Positions 24,902 through 35,080 of a DNA stretch of 64,000 nucleotides are shown here, one piece after another. The stretch comes from Aurantibacter sp034110465. GTDB taxonomy: Bacteria > Bacteroidota > Bacteroidia > Flavobacteriales > Flavobacteriaceae. Each line of letters begins with the position of its first letter. Position 1 is the first letter of the stretch. A model generated the notes under the pieces. It had not been told where the DNA came from. It made no database searches and saw only the letters and a program-made list of their open reading frames with translations. The translations under genes were made by a program, and so were the position numbers. Location of the stretch: assembly GCA_034110465.1 (NCBI GenBank), contig JAWUZD010000002.1, positions 1-64,000 of the forward strand. Reading direction: 5' to 3'.

Positions 24902-27900
24902 ATGTTTATTTATAAATCTAAATTATTTAAAGTTAATCTTTTAGCGTTTGCTTTTTGTTTAACTAGCGTAATTTCGTACGCACAATGTCCAACTATACCA
25001 AGTAGTCCAATTGTAATTTGCGATGCAGCAGGTTTTAATTTTAGTGACTTATCAACTTTTGCCATAGATACTGGTGGTGGGATTGTTTGGTATAATTCAG
25101 CGGTAAGCACAACAGCTTTACCTGATTTACAATTGGTTGCAGAAGGAACTTATTTCGCTGATGATATCAGTAATTCTTGTGCAGGTGCTAGACCTTCAAT
25201 TACAGTAGATTTTACAGTTAATCCTTCTGGAGTAACTTTGTTTAATGGAATTTATTGTTCAAATGACAATGCGACATTTAATGATTATTTTACAGAAGTT
25301 ATTTCACCTTTTACTCCTGCAGGTACAGTTAGTACAGAGATTTACTTTGATTTTGACCTAACAAGTCCCGTTGTTTTTGCGAATGATATTCCTTTAGGTT
25401 TTACGAACTTATTTATTGTTTTCGTTGACGGTTCTGGATGTACTTCTCAAATAGAACGTGGAAGAACTGCTGTAGATAATTCTCCTTTAGATCCTACGCC
25501 GCCATCGCCACAACAATTTTGCTCAGATACAAATCCAACTATTGGTAGTTTAAACCCAGGAACAACTGGATTATTTAATTGGTATGCAAATGTAGATGGT
25601 TTAGGTAATGTAATTCCTCCTGCACTTAATAATGCTTTAGCTTTAGTAGACGGAAATACGTATTATGTTCAAGCAGAAAGTTTTTTCTGTGATAGTAATG
25701 CGGTTCCTGTAACTGTAGAAATTGACGATCCGGTAGAAGCTGGAGATCCATTACCTGCAGATTTTTGTGAAACAGATTTAGCTGCTAATTCTCCAATAGA
25801 TTTATTCGATTACTTAACTGGAGAAGATGCTGGTGGAACTTGGACTGATGATAATGCCTCTGGAGCTCTTTTTGGTGTTAGTATGGTAGATTTAACTCTA
25901 TTAACAGATGGAACTTATAATTATACGTATACTGTTCCTGGAGTTAATGCATGTCCTGATGATACTGCTACAGTTGTTTTAACTATTTATCCTGTATTAA
26001 GTTCAGGAGATGCAAACACAACTCCACAATTTTGTGAGTCTTTAGCACCAACAGATTTTGATTTAAATTCTTTATTAGATAATGAAGATCCTGGTGGACA
26101 ATGGACTCAAGGTCCGTTAAGTACAGATCCTATTGTAACATCTCCAATAGATTTATCTGGTTTTACACCAGGAATGTATGTGTTTACATATACCCAAAAT
26201 GTCGCTCCAAATCCTTGTCCTGAAGAATCTACGACTGTTCAAGTTGAAATTTTATTAGATCCAATTCCTGGTGTTGCAATTCCAACTATATTTTGTGAAA
26301 ATGATTTGACACCAAATCCATTTGATTTATTTGATGCTTTAGATGACTCTCAAGATAATAATTTAGGAACTTGGACAGATGCAAGTGGAAATGTAGTTAC
26401 TAACCCTATTGATATTTCTGGATTTGATGCTGCAAATAGTCCTTATATATATACCTACACAATTAGTAATTCTAGTTGTACTGATTCTGAAGATATTACA
26501 TTAACTGTATTGCCAGCTCCTGAAAGCGGAACTGTTAGTCCAGATAGCCCAATATCTTTTTGTTTAAATGAAGCGCCTTCAATTTATGACTTATTTGATT
26601 TATTAGATGGAGAAGATCAAACTGGTGTTTGGCATTCTGGAACAGATAATACTGGTGCTGTTGTAGCTAATCCAACAGATTTATCTATTTTAATTCCTGG
26701 TAATTATTTCTTTACGTTTGATGTAAATGCAGTTGGAACCTGTGATGATGTTTTAGTTACCGTAGAAGTTATTATTAATGATATTCCAAATACTGGAACA
26801 CCAAATAACCCTGCTCCTTTTTGTGCTAATGATCCTGCTTTAAATAATACAAATTTTGACTTATTTGATATTTTAACTGGCGAAGATGCTGGTGGAACTT
26901 GGTCAGATGACGATGCTTCTTTAGTCTTAACAGGAAGCACAATAGATTTATCTTCTTTACCAGTAGGTGTATTTAATTATACATACACTATTACAGATGC
27001 TAATATGTGTACTAATAGTACAACTGTTACAATAACAATATTAGATGCTCCAGAAAGTGGAACAGTTAGCGCTGATAGTCCGATTTCTTTCTGTATGGAT
27101 GCTTTACCTTCAAGTTATGATTTATTTGATTTACTAGATGGCGAAGATCAAACTGGTATTTGGTATTTTGGAACAGACAATACTGGTGCAGTAGCAACAA
27201 ACCCAACAGATTTATCTGTTTTAACAACAGGGAATTACTTCTTTACGTTTGATGTAGATGCTATTGGTACTTGTGATGATGTTTTAGTTACCGTAGAAGT
27301 TATTATTAATGACTTACCTAATACTGGTACACCAAATAATCCTGCACCGTTTTGTGCTAATGATCCTGCTTTAAATAATACAAATTTTGACTTATTTGAT
27401 ATTTTAACTGGTGAAGATGCTGGTGGAACTTGGACTAATGATACTACTGGAGTTGTAATTGGAAATACAATTGATTTATCAATTTTACCTGTAGGAGTTT
27501 TTAATTATACTTATGATATTACAGATGCTAATAACTGTTCTAATAGTACAACAGTTACAATAACAATATTAGAAGCACCAGAAAGTGGAACAGTTAGCGC
27601 TGATAGTCCAATTGCTTTCTGTAGAGATGCTTTACCTTCAAGTTATGATTTATTTGATTTATTAGATGATGAAGATCAAACGGGTATTTGGTATTCTGGA
27701 ACAGACAATACAGGTGCAGTAGCAACAAACCCAGTAGATTTATCCGTTTTAATAATAGGGAATTATTTCTTTACATTTGATGTAAATGCTATTGGTACTT
27801 GTGATGATGTTTTAGTTACCGTAGAAGTTATTATTAATGACTTACCAAATACTGGAACTGCAACGCCATTTGTAGTTTGTGAAACAACTACAGTTACAAA

Positions 27901-30112
27901 TTTTGACTTATTTGGTCAATTAGCTGGCGAAGATGCTGGAGGAACTTGGTCAGATGATGATGGATCTCTTGCATTAACAGCAAACACAGTTGATTTAAGT
28001 GCTTTAACAGTTGGTTCTTATAACTTTACTTACACAATTACAGATTCTAATACGTGCGCAAATAGCTCAACAGTTGTAATAACTATTGAAGCTGCACCTG
28101 AAGCTGGAACAGCTACTAATTTTAATATTTGTTTAATAGACCTTGCTACTACTCCAACTTTAGATTTATTTGGTCAATTAGCAGGTGAAGATACTGGTGG
28201 AACTTGGTCAGATGATGATGGATCTCTTGCATTAAGTGGAAACACAGTTGATCTTAGTGCATTAACAATAAACACAACATTTAATTTTACCTATACTGTT
28301 ATTGGTATAGGAACTTGTACAGACGATACAGAAACTGTTTCAGTTACAGTAATAGAAACTAGTGCGCCAACAGTAACTGCTGCACAAAATTTTTGTGATG
28401 CTGCAACTGTTGCAAATTTAACTGTAACTTCTGGAACAAATATTCAGTGGTATGACGAGGCTACTTTAGGTTCTCCATTACCAGCAGGAACAGTATTAGA
28501 TGACGGAGAAACCTATTATGCTTCTCAAACTGATGCAATATCAAATTGTGAATCAGTAACTAGAGCAGAAGTTATTGTTACTATCTTTTTATCACCAAAT
28601 TCAGGTATAGCATTAAATGATAATGTTTGTGATACAGTAACAGCTTACGATTTATTCTCTGCATTAGATGGTTCTGAGGATGCAACTGGTACTTGGACAG
28701 ATACAGATGCAACTGGAGCTTTTTCTGGTAGCACTTTTGATGCTTCAAGTGTAGCTCCTGGAGATTATGATTTTACTTATACAGTTGTTGCTAATGCACC
28801 TTGTGTAAATGCTTCAACTATAGTAACAATTTCTGTAGAAACACCTGTAAATGCTGGTTCAGACGATGTTTTAACATTATGTTCTACTGATACGTCTGTG
28901 GATTTATTTCCAATTTTAGGAGGAGCAACAATTGGTGGCGATTGGTCTTTAAATGGAACAATTCTATCTAACATTTTAGATCCAGCAACAGCTGTTTCTG
29001 GAATTTACACATATACAATTGCGAGTGCTTGTGGAGTTGATACTGCAGATATAAATGTAACTATAAATCAAGCTCCAGATGCAGGATTAGATAATACTAT
29101 TTCTTTATGTGTAGCAGATGGAACTTTAGATTTGTTAACTCAATTATTAGGAACTCCCGATACTAACGGAACTTGGAGTCCTTTACTTAATAGCGGAACA
29201 AATATTTTTGATCCTACTTTAGATGGAACAGGAAACTACACCTACACAGTAATTGCTATTTCTCCTTGTACAACAAATGCAATGGCAACTTTAAATATTA
29301 CGGTTAATGATGCTGCTACACCAATAACTACGGTTTCTAGCGTAACATTTTGTGTAGTTAATACCCCAACAGTTGCAGATTTAGACGCTTTAGTTACTGG
29401 AAGTAATATTGAATGGTATAGTGATAATATAAGTCTAATACCATTAGATCCTACAACAGCATTAGAAGATGGCGAAGATTATTATTCTACACAAACAAAT
29501 CCAACAAGTTTATGTATATCATCTGTAAGAGCTCAAATAGATGTTACTGTTTCAGATGAAGTAACACCAACATTAGCTTTTGAAGGTGAATTGTTCTGTA
29601 TTAATGATAATCCTACAATAGAGACATTAACCGCAAATATAATAGAAGTTAATTCAACTTTAAGTAATGTGGTTTGGTACGATACTTTAACTGGTGGAAC
29701 TGCTTATACTTCAACAGATACGTTAATTGATGGCCAAACATACTATGCTGCTTTAATACATCCAACTACAAATTGCGAAAGTAGTATTAGATTAATGGTA
29801 ACTGTAGATTTATCAGCTTGCGGAACATTAGATATCCCTGATGGTTTTTCTCCTAATGGCGATGGTGTTAATGATACATTCACCATTAATAATATTGAGT
29901 TCTTATATCCTAAATATGATATTGAATTTTATAACAGATATGGAAGTTTAGTCTATAAATCTAATGCTAACACACAAGATTTTAGAGGAAAATCTAACCA
30001 ATCTAGAGTTTTAAGTAAAACAGATTTACCAGTTGGTGTCTATTATTATATTTTAAATTATAATGATGGCATAACTAAAGCGAAACAAGGTAGACTATAT
30101 CTTAACCGTTAA
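24902..30112 (+). CDS. Giant T9SS-exported surface adhesin with gliding-motility C-terminal domain
   Basis: 1736 residues. The signal peptide (1-27) ends VISYAQ. The body is a run of Ig-like strand-rich modules of about 85-90 residues with motifs NFDLFDxLxGEDxGGTW, FCxxDPALNNT and TVTITI; some units contain Cys pairs. Residues 539-1064 form three long repeats. The end (from GFSPNGDGVNDTFTI) is the gliding-motility-associated CHU_C type B domain, recognised by the type IX secretion system and attached to the surface. It is followed by a PorP/SprF gene and an OmpA-family gene, the standard partner set. Role: adhesion, perhaps in gliding. Confidence 0.92.
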   Translation: MFIYKSKLFKVNLLAFAFCLTSVISYAQCPTIPSSPIVICDAAGFNFSDLSTFAIDTGGGIVWYNSAVSTTALPDLQLVAEGTYFADDISNSCAGARPSITVDFTVNPSGVTLFNGIYCSNDNATFNDYFTEVISPFTPAGTVSTEIYFDFDLTSPVVFANDIPLGFTNLFIVFVDGSGCTSQIERGRTAVDNSPLDPTPPSPQQFCSDTNPTIGSLNPGTTGLFNWYANVDGLGNVIPPALNNALALVDGNTYYVQAESFFCDSNAVPVTVEIDDPVEAGDPLPADFCETDLAANSPIDLFDYLTGEDAGGTWTDDNASGALFGVSMVDLTLLTDGTYNYTYTVPGVNACPDDTATVVLTIYPVLSSGDANTTPQFCESLAPTDFDLNSLLDNEDPGGQWTQGPLSTDPIVTSPIDLSGFTPGMYVFTYTQNVAPNPCPEESTTVQVEILLDPIPGVAIPTIFCENDLTPNPFDLFDALDDSQDNNLGTWTDASGNVVTNPIDISGFDAANSPYIYTYTISNSSCTDSEDITLTVLPAPESGTVSPDSPISFCLNEAPSIYDLFDLLDGEDQTGVWHSGTDNTGAVVANPTDLSILIPGNYFFTFDVNAVGTCDDVLVTVEVIINDIPNTGTPNNPAPFCANDPALNNTNFDLFDILTGEDAGGTWSDDDASLVLTGSTIDLSSLPVGVFNYTYTITDANMCTNSTTVTITILDAPESGTVSADSPISFCMDALPSSYDLFDLLDGEDQTGIWYFGTDNTGAVATNPTDLSVLTTGNYFFTFDVDAIGTCDDVLVTVEVIINDLPNTGTPNNPAPFCANDPALNNTNFDLFDILTGEDAGGTWTNDTTGVVIGNTIDLSILPVGVFNYTYDITDANNCSNSTTVTITILEAPESGTVSADSPIAFCRDALPSSYDLFDLLDDEDQTGIWYSGTDNTGAVATNPVDLSVLIIGNYFFTFDVNAIGTCDDVLVTVEVIINDLPNTGTATPFVVCETTTVTNFDLFGQLAGEDAGGTWSDDDGSLALTANTVDLSALTVGSYNFTYTITDSNTCANSSTVVITIEAAPEAGTATNFNICLIDLATTPTLDLFGQLAGEDTGGTWSDDDGSLALSGNTVDLSALTINTTFNFTYTVIGIGTCTDDTETVSVTVIETSAPTVTAAQNFCDAATVANLTVTSGTNIQWYDEATLGSPLPAGTVLDDGETYYASQTDAISNCESVTRAEVIVTIFLSPNSGIALNDNVCDTVTAYDLFSALDGSEDATGTWTDTDATGAFSGSTFDASSVAPGDYDFTYTVVANAPCVNASTIVTISVETPVNAGSDDVLTLCSTDTSVDLFPILGGATIGGDWSLNGTILSNILDPATAVSGIYTYTIASACGVDTADINVTINQAPDAGLDNTISLCVADGTLDLLTQLLGTPDTNGTWSPLLNSGTNIFDPTLDGTGNYTYTVIAISPCTTNAMATLNITVNDAATPITTVSSVTFCVVNTPTVADLDALVTGSNIEWYSDNISLIPLDPTTALEDGEDYYSTQTNPTSLCISSVRAQIDVTVSDEVTPTLAFEGELFCINDNPTIETLTANIIEVNSTLSNVVWYDTLTGGTAYTSTDTLIDGQTYYAALIHPTTNCESSIRLMVTVDLSACGTLDIPDGFSPNGDGVNDTFTINNIEFLYPKYDIEFYNRYGSLVYKSNANTQDFRGKSNQSRVLSKTDLPVGVYYYILNYNDGITKAKQGRLYLNR
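26516..28093 (+). repeat. Three long direct repeats within the adhesin gene
   Basis: Units start at 26516, 27047 and 27575 (531, 528 and about 519 bases), each beginning AP-ESGTVSxDSPI and holding two Ig-like modules. Long stretches are near identical in DNA (for example the codons for DDVLVTVEVIIND). They suggest duplication and a source of length variation by recombination. Confidence 0.9.
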
Positions 30113-30145
30113 TAAATTAAAAATTATACATTAATTTCAATTAAA

Positions 30146-31093
30146 ATGAAAAAAACGTATCAGCATATACTAACTGTAATAACCTTGTGTTTTGGTCTTT
30201 TAGCTACTGCACAACAAGATCCACAGTTTACACAATACATGTACAACCATAGTGTTATAAATCCAGCTTATGCAACTGCAACAGAAGGCGTAATTAACTT
30301 TGGTGGTTTATATAGAACACAATGGGTTGGATTAGAAGGAGCTCCACAAACAGGAACTTTCTTTGCGCATACTCCTATTAACGATAAAATGGAAATTGGA
30401 ATTTCATTTGTAAACGATAATATTGGAGATGTTGTTAACGAAAATAATATTTTTGCAGATTACGCTTACGTGTTAAAACTTAGTGAAAAATCTAAATTAT
30501 CATTCGGTATTAAAGCTGGTTTAACCTTTTTTAATACAGACTTTAGTAATTTTAGTTTACAATCTGGTAACGCAAGTTCAGATATTGCTTTTAACGAAAA
30601 CATAAGTAAAACTTTTCCAAATGCAGGTATTGGAACTTTTTATTTTACAGACAAGTACTATGTTGGTTTATCTGCTCCTAACCTATTAACTTCTAAGCAT
30701 ATTGAAACTGAAAGTGGTATTGTATCTACTGGAGTTCAAGATATACATATGTTTTTAACTGGTGGATATGTTTTTAACTTAAATCCTAAGTTAAAACTAA
30801 AACCTGCATTTATGGCTAAAGCTGTAAGAGGTGCACCTTTAGCATTAGATTTAACTGCTAACGTATTAATAAATAATAGAATTGAAGCAGGAATTGGATA
30901 TAGATTAGATGATGCTATTAGTGGATTAGTTAATTTTAAAGTAACACCAGAATTAAGAATTGGTTATGCTTATGATTATACAACATCTAACTTAGGTAAC
31001 TTTAATTCTGGATCACATGAAATAATGATGTTATACAATTTAGATTTCTTAAACATCTCTAAAGGATTTGACCGTTCACCAAGATTCTTTTAA
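30146..31093 (+). CDS. PorP/SprF family T9SS outer-membrane protein
   Basis: 315 residues. The signal peptide ends at LLATAQ, followed by the PorP/SprF signature QDPQFTQYMYNHSVINPAYA. The rest is a beta barrel with alternating hydrophobic strands, ending in an aromatic-rich region. SprF-type proteins are needed to deliver a specific adhesin through the T9SS. It sits 33 bases after the adhesin and 14 before the OmpA gene, and is almost certainly its dedicated partner. Confidence 0.93.
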   Translation: MKKTYQHILTVITLCFGLLATAQQDPQFTQYMYNHSVINPAYATATEGVINFGGLYRTQWVGLEGAPQTGTFFAHTPINDKMEIGISFVNDNIGDVVNENNIFADYAYVLKLSEKSKLSFGIKAGLTFFNTDFSNFSLQSGNASSDIAFNENISKTFPNAGIGTFYFTDKYYVGLSAPNLLTSKHIETESGIVSTGVQDIHMFLTGGYVFNLNPKLKLKPAFMAKAVRGAPLALDLTANVLINNRIEAGIGYRLDDAISGLVNFKVTPELRIGYAYDYTTSNLGNFNSGSHEIMMLYNLDFLNISKGFDRSPRFF

Positions 31094-31107
31094 TATTTAT
31101 ACGTCTT

Positions 31108-32991
31108 ATGAAAAATTATATATTTATACTCTTAGTCCTTATTACATCATCAATATGTGCTCAAACCATGAGTCTTAAAAAGGTGAATCGTTATTTTGAA
31201 AATAAATCTTATACAACAGCTATAGAAGGTTATTCTGCATTAAAGAATAAAACTATAGAAACACAACAGAATTTAGCAGACAGTTATTTCTATACCTTAG
31301 ATATGGAAAATGCTATTGCAATTTATAAATCAATTATTGAAGAGTTTGGTCCTATTACAGACAATAATCGTTTGTTTAGATATGCACAAGCATTAAAAAC
31401 AATAAATGAATTTGATGCTTCAGATGTTATTTTAGCTACACTTTTTGATAAATCATTTAATTATAATGAATTTTCAGAAGATGTAAGAAAACATGCACCT
31501 CATGTGTTTTCTGAAAAGGAAATTCTTAACAAAGATGGAAAAAGTGATTTTGGAATGTCTTTTTACTTAGATAATAAAGTCGCTTTTGCTTCAGCTAGAA
31601 ATGAAGAAAGTCCTTTATATTCTTGGAATAATTTACCATATTTAGATTTATACTCTGCTACATTAACTACTTCTGGAGAGTTAACAGATGTTACACCATT
31701 TGGAATGTCTATTAATACAGAATCTCATGAAAGTAATGCGACGTTTAGCCAAGATGGTAAAATAATGTACTTTAACCGTACAAACCCAGAACGTGTTTTA
31801 ATAGATGATGCTAAAATTGCAAATATTAAAATTTATAAAGCAGAATTAGAAAACCAAAAATGGACTAACATTACCGCTTTACCTTTTGCTAGCGATTTAT
31901 ATAACATAGAACATCCAACACTAAGTAAAGACGGAAAAATACTATATTTTTCTTCAGATATGCCTGGTGGATTTGGTAGTTTCGATTTATACAAAGTAGC
32001 CGTTAATTCAGATGGTACATTTGGAACTCCAGAAAATTTAGGAGATAAAATTAATACCACGCAACGCGAGCAATTTCCTTATATAAGTAGAATAAACACG
32101 CTTTACTTCTCTTCTAACGGACACGAAGGTTTTGGTAATTTAGATGTTTTTAGAAGTGAATTAATAAACGATTCATTTTCTAAACCATTTAACTTAGGAA
32201 CTGGTGTTAATTCTAATTTAGATGATTTTGGTTATTCTGTAGACGAAAAGAAGAATATTGGTTTCTTTAGTTCAAACAGAACTAAAGAAGATAAGTTATA
32301 CAGATTTAATAGAGAAGAGAATATTTTGACTAAATATTTAGTTGAAGGTATTGTTCAGGATAAACATAGTAAAGATATTTTACCAGGATCCTTAGTTACT
32401 TTATTTGATGAAAATAGAAATGTAATCCAAGATACAATTGTTGGAAAAGACGCTTATTACTTATTCAAAATTGAACCTAATAAAAAATATACAGTTCGTG
32501 GAACACGTAAACTATATATTCCTTACGATGTAGATTTCTCAACAGACAGTAAAGGAAAAATTAGTCATGATATTTACTTAATATTAGAATCGTATGCAGA
32601 TGCAGAAGAACGTATTAAAGAAAACGAACGTGGCGAAGTTCAAGTACAATTAGAAAAAATTTATTTTGATTTTGACAAATGGGATATTCGTCCAGATGCT
32701 GCTAATGTATTAAGTACATTAGTTGGTTTACTTAAAAAGTATCCATATATGGAAATTGAAATTGCATCTCATACAGATGCACGTGGACCAAATCAATATA
32801 ACTTAGAATTATCTAAAAAACGTGCTGCTTCTACTCTAGAGTATTTAGTAAGTCAAGGTATAGAACGTAATCGTTTAAAAAGTATAGGTTATGGTGAAGA
32901 ACAACCATTAAACGAATGTATTAACGAAGGTATTTGTACAGATAAAGAATACGATGTAAACAGAAGAAGTGAATTTACTCTATTGAAGTAA
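31108..32991 (+). CDS. OmpA-family protein with TPR and PD40-like repeats
   Basis: 627 residues. The signal peptide ends SSICAQ. N-terminal TPR-like helices (residues about 25-130) are followed by WD40-like PD40 propeller strands (DGKIMYFNR, DGKILYFSSDMPGGFGSFDLY, NTLYFSSNGHEGFGNLDVF), a carboxypeptidase-regulatory-like domain near 410-490, and a C-terminal OmpA peptidoglycan-binding domain (IYFDFDKWDIRPDA, YNLELSKKRA, YGEEQP). It should anchor the adhesin/SprF system to the cell wall. Third gene of the T9SS locus. Confidence 0.92.
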   Translation: MKNYIFILLVLITSSICAQTMSLKKVNRYFENKSYTTAIEGYSALKNKTIETQQNLADSYFYTLDMENAIAIYKSIIEEFGPITDNNRLFRYAQALKTINEFDASDVILATLFDKSFNYNEFSEDVRKHAPHVFSEKEILNKDGKSDFGMSFYLDNKVAFASARNEESPLYSWNNLPYLDLYSATLTTSGELTDVTPFGMSINTESHESNATFSQDGKIMYFNRTNPERVLIDDAKIANIKIYKAELENQKWTNITALPFASDLYNIEHPTLSKDGKILYFSSDMPGGFGSFDLYKVAVNSDGTFGTPENLGDKINTTQREQFPYISRINTLYFSSNGHEGFGNLDVFRSELINDSFSKPFNLGTGVNSNLDDFGYSVDEKKNIGFFSSNRTKEDKLYRFNREENILTKYLVEGIVQDKHSKDILPGSLVTLFDENRNVIQDTIVGKDAYYLFKIEPNKKYTVRGTRKLYIPYDVDFSTDSKGKISHDIYLILESYADAEERIKENERGEVQVQLEKIYFDFDKWDIRPDAANVLSTLVGLLKKYPYMEIEIASHTDARGPNQYNLELSKKRAASTLEYLVSQGIERNRLKSIGYGEEQPLNECINEGICTDKEYDVNRRSEFTLLK

Positions 32992-33014
32992 CACATCACT
33001 TAGTTAGAATATAT

Positions 33015-33053
33015 AAAAGCGATTTCACTTAAAAATGAAATCGCTTTTTTTGT
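33015..33053 (+). terminator. Rho-independent terminator of the adhesin operon
   Basis: AAAAGCGATTTCA (33015-33027) pairs with TGAAATCGCTTTT (33036-33048), followed by TTT. It closes the three-gene locus. Confidence 0.9.
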
Positions 33054-33065
33054 ACATTTAAAAAG

Positions 33066-33587
33066 ATGAATCGAAAACAAAGAAAAATATATTATCCAAT
33101 TATTTTGTTTATTGGTCTATTACTAATGATTTGGCAAATTATTCTATTTAGAAACACCATAATAGATTATAGAATTCTTATTGTTATAGTAGGTTTGACT
33201 GGTATAATCGCATTTTTAATAGATTTCAAAAATTATAGAAAAACTTATAATGAATATGGTAAAGTAACATTAAAATTCTATGCTGTTTTTCAGTATGTAT
33301 TTAGTTATGGTTTCATTGCTTGTTCCATATTTATTCTTTTAAATTTTTATTTAGCTAAAGAAATAAAAGTTACAAAATTATATAAAATAATATCTCGCTC
33401 ATCATTACCAGGAAGAAAATATCATAGAACGGAAAGGAAACCAACTTTTATTATTTATTATAATGGTTTTAGAAAAGAATTAGTTTTTTCTAATGACTAT
33501 TATGAGAAAATGAATTTTTATAATAAGATTGATTTTGAAGTACAAAAAGGATTTTTAGGTTTTGATATTATAAAAAAAAAACATTAA
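33066..33587 (+). CDS. Membrane protein of unknown function
   Basis: 173 residues. Three hydrophobic segments (about 11-26, 38-53 and 75-95) lie in the first half and a basic soluble C-terminal domain in the second (RKYHRTERKPTFIIYYNG...KFLG). I do not recognise the family. It lies just after a terminator with only 12 bases of separation, so it needs its own promoter, which I cannot identify. Confidence 0.5.
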   Translation: MNRKQRKIYYPIILFIGLLLMIWQIILFRNTIIDYRILIVIVGLTGIIAFLIDFKNYRKTYNEYGKVTLKFYAVFQYVFSYGFIACSIFILLNFYLAKEIKVTKLYKIISRSSLPGRKYHRTERKPTFIIYYNGFRKELVFSNDYYEKMNFYNKIDFEVQKGFLGFDIIKKKH

Positions 33588-33617
33588 AATAAATAAACTT
33601 CACTTATAATCATTACT

Positions 33618-34532
33618 TTAAACCTTAGACTTCACAGAGCGTTTTTCTTTTCTAGCGGTAATAAAATAAACACCTGTTAATAGAATAACTGCAGCAATTA
33701 AAGATTGTTTAGAAATAGATTCGTCTAAAACCAACCAACCTAAAATTAAGGCTATAACAGGATTTACATAAGCACTAGAAGCTACTTTATCTGTAGATAC
33801 ATTTTTTAACAAATAGTTAAAAGCTGTAAAAGCTACTATTCCACCAAATACAATTAGAAATAATACAGACCATTGCGCCGAATTAGACCATTCTAAAGGC
33901 GATTGCCAAGACTCCTTAAACAATAGACTTCCAACAAATAAAATAACACTAGCGGTTAGCATTTGATAACCTGTAGCAACAAAGAAATTTTTAGGCAAAT
34001 CTGCTTTAGATACAAATATGCTACCATAACTCCAACTAAACACACAGGTAAATATCATAAATATACCTAATATGCTATCTTTATTTGTAGTAATTCCTTT
34101 TTGTGACACCAATAAATACATTCCAATTAAACCTAAAACAATACCAACTATAGATTTTAATTTCACTTTTTTATTATCTATTATTCGCATTAAAACTAAA
34201 ACAGCTAATGGCTGTGTCGATGCTAATAAAGCTGCAAAGCCACTATCTAAATAATTTAAAGCCCACACAAAAATACCGTTTCCATAGACTAAAAATAAAA
34301 AACCAGCAATCACAGAATTTAGTAATTGCTTTTTTGTTATACTTAATGGCATTTTTAAAAGCTTTGCAATAATTATAATTAAAATACCTGCAATGCTAAA
34401 ACGTACTGCTCCTAGATACAACGCAGGAATTTCTGTTACAGCTATTTTATTGAATAAATAGGTTGAACCCCAAATTACATAAATAGCTATAAATGCTAAT
34501 ACAATTAAAAGACCAGATGATTTTCTTTCCAT
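33618..34532 (-). CDS. EamA/DMT family transporter (RhaT/YdcZ-like superfamily)
   Basis: 304 residues with ten hydrophobic segments. The opening VIWGSTYLFNKIAV and the second-repeat features (FGGIVAFTAFNYLL, SAYVNPVIALILGWL) match EamA drug/metabolite exporters, often amino-acid or metabolite efflux. The substrate is unknown. It is the second EamA gene in the window. Confidence 0.9.
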   Translation of the reverse strand: MERKSSGLLIVLAFIAIYVIWGSTYLFNKIAVTEIPALYLGAVRFSIAGILIIIIAKLLKMPLSITKKQLLNSVIAGFLFLVYGNGIFVWALNYLDSGFAALLASTQPLAVLVLMRIIDNKKVKLKSIVGIVLGLIGMYLLVSQKGITTNKDSILGIFMIFTCVFSWSYGSIFVSKADLPKNFFVATGYQMLTASVILFVGSLLFKESWQSPLEWSNSAQWSVLFLIVFGGIVAFTAFNYLLKNVSTDKVASSAYVNPVIALILGWLVLDESISKQSLIAAVILLTGVYFITARKEKRSVKSKV

Positions 34533-34732
34533 AAGATTCTAAAATAATGATTTACAAAGGTCTATATAATTTTATATTTAAAAACACTTTATCAATTTAA
34601 TTTAACCCTATTAACTTATTCGATTATAAAATCATAAAACTCTCTTAAATAGAATATTTTTTATGGTTTAAGTGTGATTTTTAAAGACAAATTGATTAAC
34701 TTTAGGTATTAATAACTTAAAAACGAGACTAA

Positions 34733-35035
34733 ATGGATATAAACTTTGAATATAACGACGTAAAGGCGAGCAACGAATTAGAAGCTGTTGTAATTGAAAA
34801 ATTAAATAAATTAGCTGATAAGTACGAGTTTTTAATAAAAGCAGATGTTTTTTTTAAAATTGAAAACACTCCAACAAACGAGACAGGAAAAGTTACTGAA
34901 ATTAAATTAAGTATGCCTGGACCTTATTTATTTGCAGAATCTAGTAAAGAAAATTTTAAAATTAGTTTTGCTGATGCATTAGAAAAAGTAAGACGTCAAG
35001 CAGAAAAACGAAAAGACAAAATGCAGGCGCATTAA
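34733..35035 (+). CDS. hpf: Ribosome hibernation promotion factor (HPF/RaiA family)
   Basis: 100 residues, short form. Pattern MDINFEYNDVKASNELEAVV, TKLNKLADKYEFL-type helix, then two strands and a basic C-terminal helix (EKVRRQAEKRKDKMQ), typical of HPF-family proteins that bind the 30S A/P sites in stationary phase. No long-form C-terminal domain, so 100S dimer formation would need another factor. It converges on a DEAD-box gene with a shared bidirectional hairpin between. Confidence 0.9.
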   Translation: MDINFEYNDVKASNELEAVVIEKLNKLADKYEFLIKADVFFKIENTPTNETGKVTEIKLSMPGPYLFAESSKENFKISFADALEKVRRQAEKRKDKMQAH

Positions 35036-35042
35036 AAATATA

Positions 35043-35074
35043 AAAAAAGAGCTTCAAATTTGAAGCTCTTTTTT
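35043..35074. terminator. Bidirectional hairpin terminator
   Basis: A near-perfect palindrome (arms of about 14 bp, centre AATT) with A run before and T run after, between hpf (+) and the helicase (-). It can terminate both. Confidence 0.88.
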
Positions 35075-35080
35075 ATTTAT

